Below, in pieces: positions 10,102-14,893 of a stretch of DNA of 14,893 nucleotides. Under the pieces are notes generated by a model that worked only from the letters and a program-made list of their open reading frames with translations, was not told the DNA's origin and searched no databases. Source of the DNA: Candidatus Kerfeldbacteria bacterium (lineage in GTDB: Bacteria; Patescibacteriota; Patescibacteriia; Veblenbacterales; UBA10138); NCBI GenBank assembly GCA_016234305.1, contig JACRFM010000030.1, forward strand, positions 1-14,893, read 5' to 3'. Position numbers and translations under genes: made by a program. Position 1 is the first letter of the stretch. Each line of letters starts with the position of its first letter.

Positions 10102-10148
10102 AAAATCCTAAATCTTAAATCCTAATATCTAAATAAATCACAATTTCC
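10102..10148 (+). repeat. AT-rich border repeat, copy 1
   Basis: Begins AAAATCCTAAATCTTAAATC and ends near AAATCACAATTTCC. It lies between the stop of the four-helix-bundle gene (10154) and the start of the giant gene (10077). Its 23-bp core at 10103-10125 is identical, in inverse orientation, to 11590-11612 at the end of ksgA. Downstream of it on the minus strand is a TATAAA (10102-10097) that could serve as a -10 for the giant gene, without a convincing -35. Confidence 0.75.
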
Positions 10149-10153
10149 AATAA

Positions 10154-10510
10154 TCAAATAACCTTATTTTTAAGTTTAATTATGATGGAGTTGAATATTA
10201 AATTTAACTCTTTAGCTTCCTGCCATAATGTCCGGGCTTTAGGTTTACTAGGCGGTTCAGTTTCAGCAATCATTCTTAACCAGTGTTTAGTTTCACGAGC
10301 TTCCTTTTTGCAAATTCCGAGTTTATGAATTGAATCTTTATTGGATTCGGCATCATCAGCCTCGCTGTAATTGGCTCCAATACTAGTGGCAGAACGTATT
10401 AACTGCGATAAAATTGGCGATGTTAAATAATTTTTGGGTAAACCGCGTACAAACTTAATAACTTCCAAACCGAACTTAGCCGTTCTATCTTCTAAATCAT
10501 ATTTAGGCAT
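10154..10510 (-). CDS. Four-helix-bundle protein, 23S rRNA intervening-sequence (S23/IVP) family
   Basis: 118 residues, the normal length for the family. Family hallmarks visible: DLEDRTAKFGLEV near the N-terminus (residues 5-18), QLIRSATSIGANYSEA (36-51), and KKEARETKHWLRM (68-80), followed by a last amphipathic helix. Members form small all-helical oligomers, originally noticed inside 23S rRNA intervening sequences. The same fold is used by Avd, the accessory protein of diversity-generating retroelements. Its biochemical role is not established. The gene sits 46 bp after the calcium-loop gene and 76 bp before the giant gene. AT-rich border repeats abut both ends, and the start codon itself lies inside the right-hand repeat, with no visible Shine-Dalgarno. 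No reverse transcriptase or template repeat is in the window, so an Avd role is only a possibility. Confidence 0.9.
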   Translation of the reverse strand: MPKYDLEDRTAKFGLEVIKFVRGLPKNYLTSPILSQLIRSATSIGANYSEADDAESNKDSIHKLGICKKEARETKHWLRMIAETEPPSKPKARTLWQEAKELNLIFNSIIIKLKNKVI

Positions 10511-10551
10511 TGGGAATTTTTTAGAATTTAGAAATTAGGATTTAGGATTTT
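10508..10551 (-). repeat. AT-rich border repeat, copy 2 (44 bp)
   Basis: Read on the minus strand it starts AAAATCCTAAATCCTAATTT and ends AAAAAATTCCCAATG. It matches 11483-11526 (opposite orientation) over 44 bp with about three differences. It fills nearly the whole gap between the calcium-loop gene (stop at 10557) and the four-helix-bundle gene, whose ATG is the last three bases of the repeat. Confidence 0.85.
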
Positions 10552-10556
10552 AAGCA

Positions 10557-11294
10557 TTACTGCCCGTTTATTATCTGCTCCACCATCGCTTTTAAAGTCG
10601 CATCATCTATTTTATCCAAAGTGGCCTTATCGGCCCCACCCTTAATTAAAAACTGCCTAAGTTCCACTGCCGTCATTTTTTGCAAAGCAGCCTTGTCTTC
10701 TGGTTTTAAATTCACCTTGCTAGTCGTATTGCTCGGCGCTGGACCTGCCGGTGCCGGCGTTACTTCACCCGAAACTTGCTGATACATATTTAAGAGCTCT
10801 TGGTCGCTATATTTAGCTAAAAAATCATCAGTAGCGCCATTCTTTTTTAAGTAATCTCTAATGGCCGCCGCGGTGGGCTGGGGTTGGTCAGAGGTATTAG
10901 CTGATTTTTCATTGACACTGCTCGCAGGCGCCTGGAAATTAACTCCTTCGCAGGTTTTGCCTTCCGGACAGTTTGGGTCAGTACCGCGCGTAGTCTCGGT
11001 TTTATCGTCCACGCCGTCAGAATCAGTATCTTTAAGATAAGAGCTGGTATGATAAAGATAGATTTCATCATAATCCGATAAACCATCACCGTCGCTATCT
11101 TTGTTTTTTAAAGATTCTACGTCCTCGCTATTAGTTGGAGTAGTAGTTTGTTCGTTGGTATTGGCCGGCGGCGCAAACGGCATTCTAATTGAATTGCGCA
11201 ATTGCCAAAACCCCAACGCCAGAGCTAAAACCGCCACCAACCCGAGTCCCAGTTGCCAGCTATCCCGATGGCCAGTTTGATTGTCTGGCGCCAT
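10557..11294 (-). CDS. Membrane-anchored protein with calcium-binding aspartate loops and paired helical repeats
   Basis: 245 residues. A short N-terminal tail is followed by one membrane helix (about 15-32), then a Pro/Thr-rich linker, so most of the protein should face outward as a signal-anchor protein. Residues 66-77 (DSDGDGLSDYDE) and 89-100 (DTDSDGVDDKTE) are thrombospondin type 3/EF-hand-like calcium loops with the expected D-x-D-x-D-G spacing. Two cysteines follow at 109 and 115. Residues 141-174 and 208-241 are two 34-residue copies of one motif (T-A-x-x-I/L-R-x-Y/F-L-x-K-x-G-A ... L-x-K-x-x-D-x-x-L-x-x-M), predicted helical, joined by a Pro/Ala-rich linker. It follows a strong promoter at 11380-11408 with an approx. 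79-nt leader, and may lead a unit with the four-helix-bundle and giant genes. Function unknown; calcium-dependent surface structure is inference. Confidence 0.9.
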   Translation of the reverse strand: MAPDNQTGHRDSWQLGLGLVAVLALALGFWQLRNSIRMPFAPPANTNEQTTTPTNSEDVESLKNKDSDGDGLSDYDEIYLYHTSSYLKDTDSDGVDDKTETTRGTDPNCPEGKTCEGVNFQAPASSVNEKSANTSDQPQPTAAAIRDYLKKNGATDDFLAKYSDQELLNMYQQVSGEVTPAPAGPAPSNTTSKVNLKPEDKAALQKMTAVELRQFLIKGGADKATLDKIDDATLKAMVEQIINGQ

Positions 11295-11373
11295 ATCTTA
11301 ACCGCTTAAGCCTGCACTTTCTAAATAGCCAATATATCTGGCTAACAATTAGCAAACTAAATGTTATTAAAGT
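11295..11373 (-). promoter_or_regulatory. Structured 5' leader of the calcium-loop gene
   Basis: Between the predicted transcription start (about 11373) and the ATG lie three short inverted repeats: GCTAA/TTAGC at 11341-11353, AGCCA/TGGCT at 11327-11343 (overlapping, so mutually exclusive with the first), and CTTAA/TTAAG at 11297-11310 next to the start codon. No Shine-Dalgarno is visible. The stems are only 5 bp, so a regulatory role is uncertain, and I match it to no known riboswitch. Confidence 0.3.
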
Positions 11374-11379
11374 GAATTA

Positions 11380-11408
11380 ATTATAGCACGGAAGTAGCAA
11401 AAAGTCAA
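11380..11408 (-). promoter_or_regulatory. Sigma70-type promoter for the calcium-loop gene
   Basis: On the minus strand TTGACT (11408-11403, five of six consensus bases) is separated by exactly 17 bp from a perfect TATAAT (11385-11380). The predicted start is near 11373, about 79 nt before the ATG at 11294. It is the best promoter match in the window and probably drives the calcium-loop gene, and perhaps the four-helix-bundle and giant genes beyond it, since no clear terminator separates them. Confidence 0.75.
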
Positions 11409-11482
11409 AAACTTAACACATCCAAAAAAATTACAATCCAGAAAGTCAAAATCTTAAATAAAACTAATAAAAATAAAACAGT

Positions 11483-11526
11483 AAAATCCTAAATCCTAAT
11501 TTCTAAATCTTAAAAAATTCCCAATA
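11483..11526 (+). repeat. AT-rich border repeat, copy 3 (44 bp)
   Basis: Starts AAAATCCTAAATCCTAATTT and ends AAAAAATTCCCAATA. It is nearly identical to copy 2 in inverted orientation, so the two 44-bp arms bracket the calcium-loop gene and its promoter (10552-11482). Confidence 0.85.
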
Positions 11527-11575
11527 TCCAACTAAGAATAACTTAACAATTTAGGCTTTAATTCTTGGGGTTTGC

Positions 11576-11612
11576 GAATTGTGATTTTTTTAGGATTTAA
11601 GATTTAGGATTT
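11576..11612 (-). repeat. AT-rich border repeat, copy 4, overlapping the end of ksgA
   Basis: The core 11590-11612 is the inverse of 10103-10125 (23 of 23 bases), followed on the minus strand by AAATCACAATT, also shared with copy 1. The last codons of ksgA (LNPKS) and its TAA stop at 11597-11599 lie inside the repeat, as if the element inserted into or replaced the original 3' end. With copy 3 it forms an inverted pair enclosing only about 50 bp. Confidence 0.8.
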
Positions 11613-12499
11613 AGATGTTCTGGGCCGGCTTTCCCATTCAATTTCCATGCCAAATCAAGCCACTGTTCCAAAGTTAGTTCCTGCGCTCTAATTTTTTCAG
11701 GCAAGCCTATTTTATTAAAAACAGCCAATAAATCTGGCTTGCTAAAACTCAACTGCCTCTCCAGATTATTAAGCAAATATTTACGCCGGGCAGAAAAACC
11801 AGCCTTAGCCAGTTGCCAAAACCAGTCTTCGTTAATACCCCGAAACAGTTCAGCCCGCTTATCGTCTGAATAAAGTTTAAATTTAACAATGGCCGAATTG
11901 ACCCGCGGCGGCGGATAAAAAGCCGATGGCTTAACTATTTTTATAATCTTAACTTCCGCCGCTGACCAAGCTTGCAGAGTTAACAAACTAACCTGGCCGG
12001 GCCGGGCCGTGAGGCGATTAGCCACTTCGGCCTGTAGCAGCAACACCATAATCCTCGGCCGCAGACTGCCGGACAAAAATCGCCGCAAAAAAGCTCCCGA
12101 AATTTCATATGGCAAATTAGCCACTACCGAATAACTATCGCCAGCCCTGAGACCTAAGGCTTGTTGTAAATCATAATCGCTTAGTTTTAAAATATCACTT
12201 TTAATCACTGTCAGATTACGACTAGCAATCGCTATTTTCTGCAACGCCGCTGCCAAAACCACGTCTAACTCAACCGCCACCACTCGTGCCTCTTTTTCTA
12301 AAAGACTCAAAGTCAGAACACCTAGACCGCTGCCCACCTCCAAGACTGGCACCTCAGGTGAAAGTTCGGCCACTTTAATTATATTGGCTAAAACCAAGGC
12401 GTCTACTAAAAAATGCTGGCCGAGGTGCCGACCCGGGCGAAGATTATACTGCTTAACCAATTGTTTGGTCCAGGCGGACAAATTAGAGGGCAGAGACAT
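11597..12499 (-). CDS. rsmA: 16S rRNA (adenine1518/1519-N6) dimethyltransferase RsmA/KsgA
   Basis: 300 residues, slightly above the usual length of about 270. It dimethylates the two adjacent adenines in the 3'-terminal hairpin of 16S rRNA with S-adenosylmethionine, a late step of small-subunit assembly in the cytoplasm. Visible family signatures: LGQHFL (26-31), SAM-binding motif I LEVGSGLGVLT (53-63), the acidic residue of motif II in VAVELD (74-79), catalytic motif IV NLPY (128-131), LQAEVANRL (155-163), FYPPPRVNSAIV (194-205) and the C-terminal FSARRKYLLNNL (235-246). All core residues are present, so it should be active. The last residues (LNPKS) come from an AT-rich repeat. No Shine-Dalgarno is seen. 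A possible weak promoter lies at 12526-12553. No partner genes of ribosome assembly are adjacent. Confidence 0.97.
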   Translation of the reverse strand: MSLPSNLSAWTKQLVKQYNLRPGRHLGQHFLVDALVLANIIKVAELSPEVPVLEVGSGLGVLTLSLLEKEARVVAVELDVVLAAALQKIAIASRNLTVIKSDILKLSDYDLQQALGLRAGDSYSVVANLPYEISGAFLRRFLSGSLRPRIMVLLLQAEVANRLTARPGQVSLLTLQAWSAAEVKIIKIVKPSAFYPPPRVNSAIVKFKLYSDDKRAELFRGINEDWFWQLAKAGFSARRKYLLNNLERQLSFSKPDLLAVFNKIGLPEKIRAQELTLEQWLDLAWKLNGKAGPEHLNPKS

Positions 12500-12525
12500 T
12501 TAAACAAATTTCTAATGACTAATTT

Positions 12526-12553
12526 CTAATATTTAATTAACATCAAATTTCAA
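12526..12553 (-). promoter_or_regulatory. Possible weak promoter for ksgA
   Basis: Minus-strand TTGAAA (12553-12548) and TATTAG (12531-12526) are 16 bp apart, giving a predicted leader of about 20 nt. The surrounding DNA is very AT-rich, so chance matches are likely. It is the best candidate in the gap before ksgA and lies about 20 bp downstream of the perfect palindrome at 12571-12592. Confidence 0.3.
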
Positions 12554-12570
12554 AATCCAAATTAGTATTT

Positions 12571-12592
12571 GCTACTTCTTTAAAGAAGTAGC
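12571..12592. promoter_or_regulatory. Perfect 22-bp palindrome upstream of ksgA
   Basis: The half GCTACTTCTTT is followed directly by its exact complement, with no spacer. There is no T-run after it on either strand, which argues against a terminator. It could be an operator for a dimeric regulator or a hairpin with a TTTAAA tip. Eleven bases, TTTGCTACTTC, also occur in the spacer of the strong promoter at 11391-11401. Confidence 0.5.
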
Positions 12593-12639
12593 ACAAGAAC
12601 CGCCGCTTAAGGCCTTCAGATGATAAAAAACGGGCGTCA

Positions 12640-12711
12640 GTCATCGCGAGGCCAAGTCTACGAGGCCGTGGCGATCTCAAGGGCCGAGATTACTTCAGCC
12701 GATAGTCATCA
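12640..12711. repeat. REP-like dispersed repeat, degenerate copy A
   Basis: Starts GTCATCGCGAGGCC and contains GTGGCGATCTCAAGG followed by GAGATTACTTC. The second half aligns base for base with copy B at 12824-12870 with several changes. This is the widespread GTCATTGCGAGG...GCAATCTC family of short intergenic repeats seen in many bacteria. Its mobilising enzyme is not in the window. Confidence 0.7.
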
Positions 12712-12747
12712 ATTTCAAGATGACAGTTAGCGAGATTGCCATGCTTT

Positions 12748-12764
12748 GATTCGTCTGACGAATC
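12748..12764. repeat. GATTCGTC hairpin
   Basis: GATTCGTC and GACGAATC flank a single T, giving a strong inverted repeat. It sits between REP-like copies A and B after GCGAGATTGCC, so it is probably part of the same composite element. Confidence 0.55.
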
Positions 12765-12793
12765 CTCACCCGTAATAATGATGTTAGTCATCT

Positions 12794-12812
12794 CCCCGCC
12801 GCGTAGGCGGGG
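12794..12812. repeat. GC-rich hairpin
   Basis: CCCCGCC, loop GCGTA, GGCGGGG: a perfect 7-bp all-GC stem in an otherwise AT-rich gap, directly before REP-like copy B. There is no T-run on either side, so an intrinsic terminator is unlikely. Confidence 0.65.
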
Positions 12813-12823
12813 CAAGCGAAAGT

Positions 12824-12870
12824 GTGGCGATCTCAAAGGTTGAGATTGCTTCGCTACGCTCGCAATGACA
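12824..12870. repeat. REP-like dispersed repeat, copy B
   Basis: GTGGCGATCTC, a 7-base loop and GAGATTGC form an imperfect stem, followed by TTCGCTACGCTCGCAATGAC. This is a well-preserved member of the common REP-like family. The end CTCGCAATGAC is repeated at about 12968-12978. Confidence 0.8.
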
Positions 12871-13024
12871 CAGTGTATTAGATCACCACGTCGCAGATTT
12901 ACCCCGTAGTGAGCGGCATTTACCACGTAAGAAGTTTTGCTTTCCTGTGGGGCTCTACTACGGGGCTCCTCGCAATGACGATGGGGTGTTCAAGCGGGTA
13001 TACAAACCACCACCACACGCGTCC

Positions 13025-13096
13025 AGCTGAACCTTCACGCGGGTGCCGCATTGCTAGCTGAACCTTCACGCGGGTGCCGCATTGCTAGCTGAACCT
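13025..13096. repeat. 31-bp tandem repeat, 2.3 copies
   Basis: AGCTGAACCTTCACGCGGGT followed by GCCGCATTGCT starts at 13025 and again, identical, at 13056. A third start at 13087 (AGCTGAACCT) diverges after 10 bases into GCGGCATAGCGGCA. The region is GC-rich relative to its surroundings and has no coding frame. Confidence 0.85.
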
Positions 13097-13200
13097 GCGG
13101 CATAGCGGCAGAGTATATAATGAGTTATTAATCTAAAAGCTCTTTGTTGACCAAACCAAAAATTTTTGAGCTTTCCTGTTGTCATTTTTCATTTTGATTT

Positions 13201-13254
13201 TGGTTGCCTCGTGCAACCATCCCGATGGCCATCGGAATAAAAGCTAAACTTTTA
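13201..13254. repeat. Three consecutive hairpins beyond the MFS gene
   Basis: TGGTTGC/GCAACCA with loop CTCGT (13201-13219), the perfect palindrome CCGATGGCCATCGG (13222-13235), and TAAAAG/CTTTTA with loop CTAAA (13238-13254). They begin 13 bp after the stop of the MFS transporter gene. No proper U-run follows on the minus strand, so any terminator or RNA 3'-end stabilising role is tentative. Confidence 0.5.
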
Positions 13255-13266
13255 TTTTTCAATTTC

Positions 13267-14424
13267 CTACAACGCCGCGTACAGCATAGCCATCAAAGCA
13301 GCCACCAGCCAAATTACCCCCCAACTAGTGGTAACTGTAAAAATCAATAACAAAAGAACGGCGGCAATTATTTTACCCAAGCTCAAACTCATTTCAAAAA
13401 AGACGGCTGTGTCCATAAACGATTGCCGCCTGGCCCGCTCATAAGTTAGCGCCGTCAACGGTACAACTACTGAACTTTTAGTAATTCTTGACCAAGCATC
13501 AACCAAAAATACGCCCAGGGGCGAAGCCACTATCAGACGCCCCAACCAACTTAAAACATAAATTATGGTGGCAAAACGCAAAACCGATTTCTTATTATTA
13601 ACATCAGTTAATTTACCAATGTACAAAGTAACCAGCGCCATAATAAAAGTAGAAACGGCCACCACCACACCGACGGTAGCATAGCTGACCACTACCACGT
13701 ACATAAAAACCGGCCACAAAATCATTATGATTAGCTCTTCACCAAAACCTAAATTAGCCAGTAGCGGCCGGCGCAAATTACCCGTAAATAAACGCGCTAA
13801 AGCGGCCAGATAAGGAAACCGGCGCGGCACAAATACTTCCGGTGTTTTAAGCAGCGGCCAATTAGACAACAACAAAATAATTCCGCCAACAATAAAAAGC
13901 CACGACCAGGAACCAATGGTTAATAAAAATCCAGCTAGAACCGGACCAGCCACATAAACCAGGGCCAGGGCCACGGACAAACCGCTAACTTCCCGGCCGC
14001 CTTCACTCTCATCGGCATAGCGGGCAAAATCAGCGTGGTAAGCCGGCCAATAAAAGGCCTTCTGCAAGGCGTAAAAAATAAAGGCCGGCAGGACAAACCA
14101 CCAACTTTGAACAATTAAAAATAAACAAGTATAATAAATTACCTGAAACAAAGTGGAAACAACCATGGAACGTTCAAAGCCTTTTTGCGTGGCAAAGTTA
14201 GCACCCACCGGAGCCAATAAAAAGTAAGCCACATAAACCCCCAGGAAAAACCAAACAATGCCGCGCAGGCCAAAACCCTGTTGCCATAAATAAATCGGCT
14301 CAAACAATATGAGCATGGCCAAAGCTAAGTTTTGCAAAATAGATGACCAATAAAGAGCCCGCACTTGCGGCGATAAATGGCAGGGCAGCAAGCCGCCGAG
14401 AGTAAAAGGTAATTGACGAGACAT
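13267..14424 (-). CDS. Major facilitator superfamily (MFS) transporter
   Basis: 385 residues with about 12 hydrophobic helices arranged as two halves (roughly 23-191 and 225-385) separated by a basic cytoplasmic loop (about 192-222, containing PRRFPYLAALARLF). This is the usual MFS size and plan. The loop YIGKLTDVNNKKS (268-280) resembles the MFS G-x-L-x-D-R motif found between helices. YWPAYHADFARYADESEGGREVS (125-147) has been seen, from memory, in related CPR transporters. Substrate cannot be told; secondary transport or efflux across the cytoplasmic membrane is expected. The protein ends directly after the last helix. The gene lies 130 bp after the TsaC gene on the same strand, with a possible terminator between them. 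No Shine-Dalgarno precedes the ATG. Confidence 0.9.
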   Translation of the reverse strand: MSRQLPFTLGGLLPCHLSPQVRALYWSSILQNLALAMLILFEPIYLWQQGFGLRGIVWFFLGVYVAYFLLAPVGANFATQKGFERSMVVSTLFQVIYYTCLFLIVQSWWFVLPAFIFYALQKAFYWPAYHADFARYADESEGGREVSGLSVALALVYVAGPVLAGFLLTIGSWSWLFIVGGIILLLSNWPLLKTPEVFVPRRFPYLAALARLFTGNLRRPLLANLGFGEELIIMILWPVFMYVVVVSYATVGVVVAVSTFIMALVTLYIGKLTDVNNKKSVLRFATIIYVLSWLGRLIVASPLGVFLVDAWSRITKSSVVVPLTALTYERARRQSFMDTAVFFEMSLSLGKIIAAVLLLLIFTVTTSWGVIWLVAALMAMLYAAL

Positions 14425-14435
14425 GGTGAGAAGTT

Positions 14436-14457
14436 AAAAATAAAAGCTTCGCTTTTA
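14436..14457 (-). terminator. Possible intrinsic terminator between the TsaC and MFS genes
   Basis: On the minus strand TAAAAGC, loop GAA, GCTTTTA is followed directly by TTTTT (14440-14436). The stem is short and AT-rich, hence moderate confidence. It lies about 100 bp after the TsaC stop and 12 bp before the MFS ATG, so it could end the upstream transcript or act as a leader hairpin. Confidence 0.4.
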
Positions 14458-14462
14458 CTTTG

Positions 14463-14530
14463 CCATTGGGATTTTATTAATTGGATATTATTTAAAATTT
14501 AAGTTTTAGGATTTAGATATTCTATTCCTA
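14463..14530. repeat. AT-rich border repeat, diverged copy 5
   Basis: CATTGGGATTTTATTAATTG through TTTTAGGATTTAGATATTC shares the CATTGGGA opening of copy 2 (10508 onward) and the TTAGGATTTAGAT end of copy 4. The middle is not alignable by eye. It fills most of the gap between the MFS and TsaC genes. Confidence 0.5.
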
Positions 14531-14554
14531 ATTCTTGATTCCTGACTCTCCATT

Positions 14555-14893
14555 CTATCTTACCACACTTCTTAACCTGGCCAGCGAAATCGCGCCAGGT
14601 CTTAATATGCGCCACTTACCACCCACTACCCTAACCACGGTTGAAGTCGGCCTCTTGGTTAAACGACGATTACCAACTATATACTTCAGACCGCACCCGG
14701 CTAACAAATTTTTAACTTCAGTCATTTCATAAAGTGTAGCTTCACCGGCTAAATTGGCTGAAGTGGCTGTTAAAGGCAAAGCATAATCAGTGACTAAACG
14801 ACGCAGCCACCCGGAGCCAGGCACGCGTAAACCAATCATATTTGACTTACTCATAATCCCCTTAGGCCAGTGACCCTTAGCCGGTAAAACCAA
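14555..14893 (-). CDS. L-threonylcarbamoyladenylate synthase (TsaC/Sua5/YrdC), C-terminal part
   Basis: 112 codons, cut at the right edge. The first in-window codon, TTG at 14893, is internal, since LVLPAK is the middle of the domain. Visible family marks: GLRVP (about residue 21), PLTATSANLAGE (40-51), STVVRV (84-89) and ILRPGAIS (95-102). The enzyme makes threonylcarbamoyl-AMP from threonine, bicarbonate and ATP for the t6A37 modification of ANN-decoding tRNAs. It ends shortly after the YrdC domain, so it is the short TsaC type without the Sua5 C-terminal extension. The start and ATP-contacting N-terminal half lie outside the window. Confidence 0.92.
   Translation of the reverse strand: MVLPAKGHWPKGIMSKSNMIGLRVPGSGWLRRLVTDYALPLTATSANLAGEATLYEMTEVKNLLAGCGLKYIVGNRRLTKRPTSTVVRVVGGKWRILRPGAISLARLRSVVR

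Larger units (their letters stand above)
12500..13266. other. 767-bp gene-free region, mosaic of repeats and palindromes
   Basis: No credible coding sequence. The 12690-12926 open frame reads CVIASVAKQSQ, the typical spurious translation of a REP-like repeat. From left to right it holds AT-rich filler related to the border repeats (12503-12560), a perfect palindrome (12571-12592), REP-like copies (12640-12711, 12824-12870, half copy 12965-12983), a GATTCGTC hairpin (12748-12764), a GC-rich hairpin (12794-12812), an inverted CCCCGTAGT/ACTACGGGG pair (12902-12910, 12957-12965), a 31-bp tandem repeat (13025-13096) and hairpins beyond the MFS gene (13201-13254). Confidence 0.8.

Noticed and set aside
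12690..12926. 78-codon minus-strand open frame
   Set aside because: Its translation contains CVIASVAKQSQ, the usual product of REP-like repeats, and it spans hairpins and repeat copies; no protein-like composition.
13025..13096. CRISPR array
   Set aside because: Units are directly adjacent without unique spacers and only two are complete; no cas genes are nearby.
13201..13254. Strong intrinsic terminator for the MFS gene
   Set aside because: The stems are good but no U-run follows on the minus strand; kept only as hairpins.
14535..14732. Plus-strand 65-codon open frame
   Set aside because: Antisense to the well-recognised TsaC C-terminal region.

Overview
The window looks like part of a Candidatus Patescibacteria (CPR, probably Parcubacteria-like) chromosome. 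This is inferred from the standard code, moderate GC, the lack of obvious Shine-Dalgarno sequences before the starts, AT-rich repeats between genes, a 23S-IVP-type four-helix-bundle gene, and a very large secreted cysteine-rich protein. No 16S gene or other taxonomic marker is present, so the assignment rests on style. Every gene I can support is on the minus strand.

Layout in the direction of transcription (right to left): 14893-14555 is the C-terminal half of a threonylcarbamoyl-AMP synthase (TsaC/Sua5/YrdC), cut by the window edge. 14424-13267 is a 12-helix MFS transporter. 13266-12500 is a 767-bp gene-free mosaic of REP-like repeats, hairpins, a 31-bp tandem repeat and a perfect palindrome. 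12499-11597 is rsmA/ksgA. 11596-11295 holds AT-rich repeats, a near-consensus sigma70-type promoter and a structured leader. 11294-10557 is a membrane-anchored protein with calcium-binding aspartate loops and two 34-residue helical repeats. 10510-10154 is a four-helix-bundle protein. From 10077 to beyond base 1 there is a single uninterrupted reading frame of at least 3359 codons.

The giant frame fills two thirds of the window and is the most interesting object. It starts at GTG with a classical signal peptide. It continues with a helical N-terminal domain, cysteine-rich stretches, a Dickkopf/EB-like cysteine module array, four or more Ig/fibronectin-III-like domains, a PEGA-like domain and several carbohydrate-binding-type jelly-roll regions. 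A recurring two-cysteine loop, C-x6-C, is scattered through it at least eight times. The likely role is an extracellular or surface adhesin/host-contact protein of an episymbiont. The small calcium-binding membrane protein and the four-helix-bundle protein just upstream may belong to the same transcription unit, but that is inference.

A family of AT-rich repeats built on AAATCCTAAATC/TTAGGATTTAG sits at gene borders, often as inverted pairs. One copy provides the last codons and stop of ksgA, and another contains the start codon of the four-helix-bundle gene. No tRNA, rRNA, CRISPR array, transposase or reverse transcriptase was seen.
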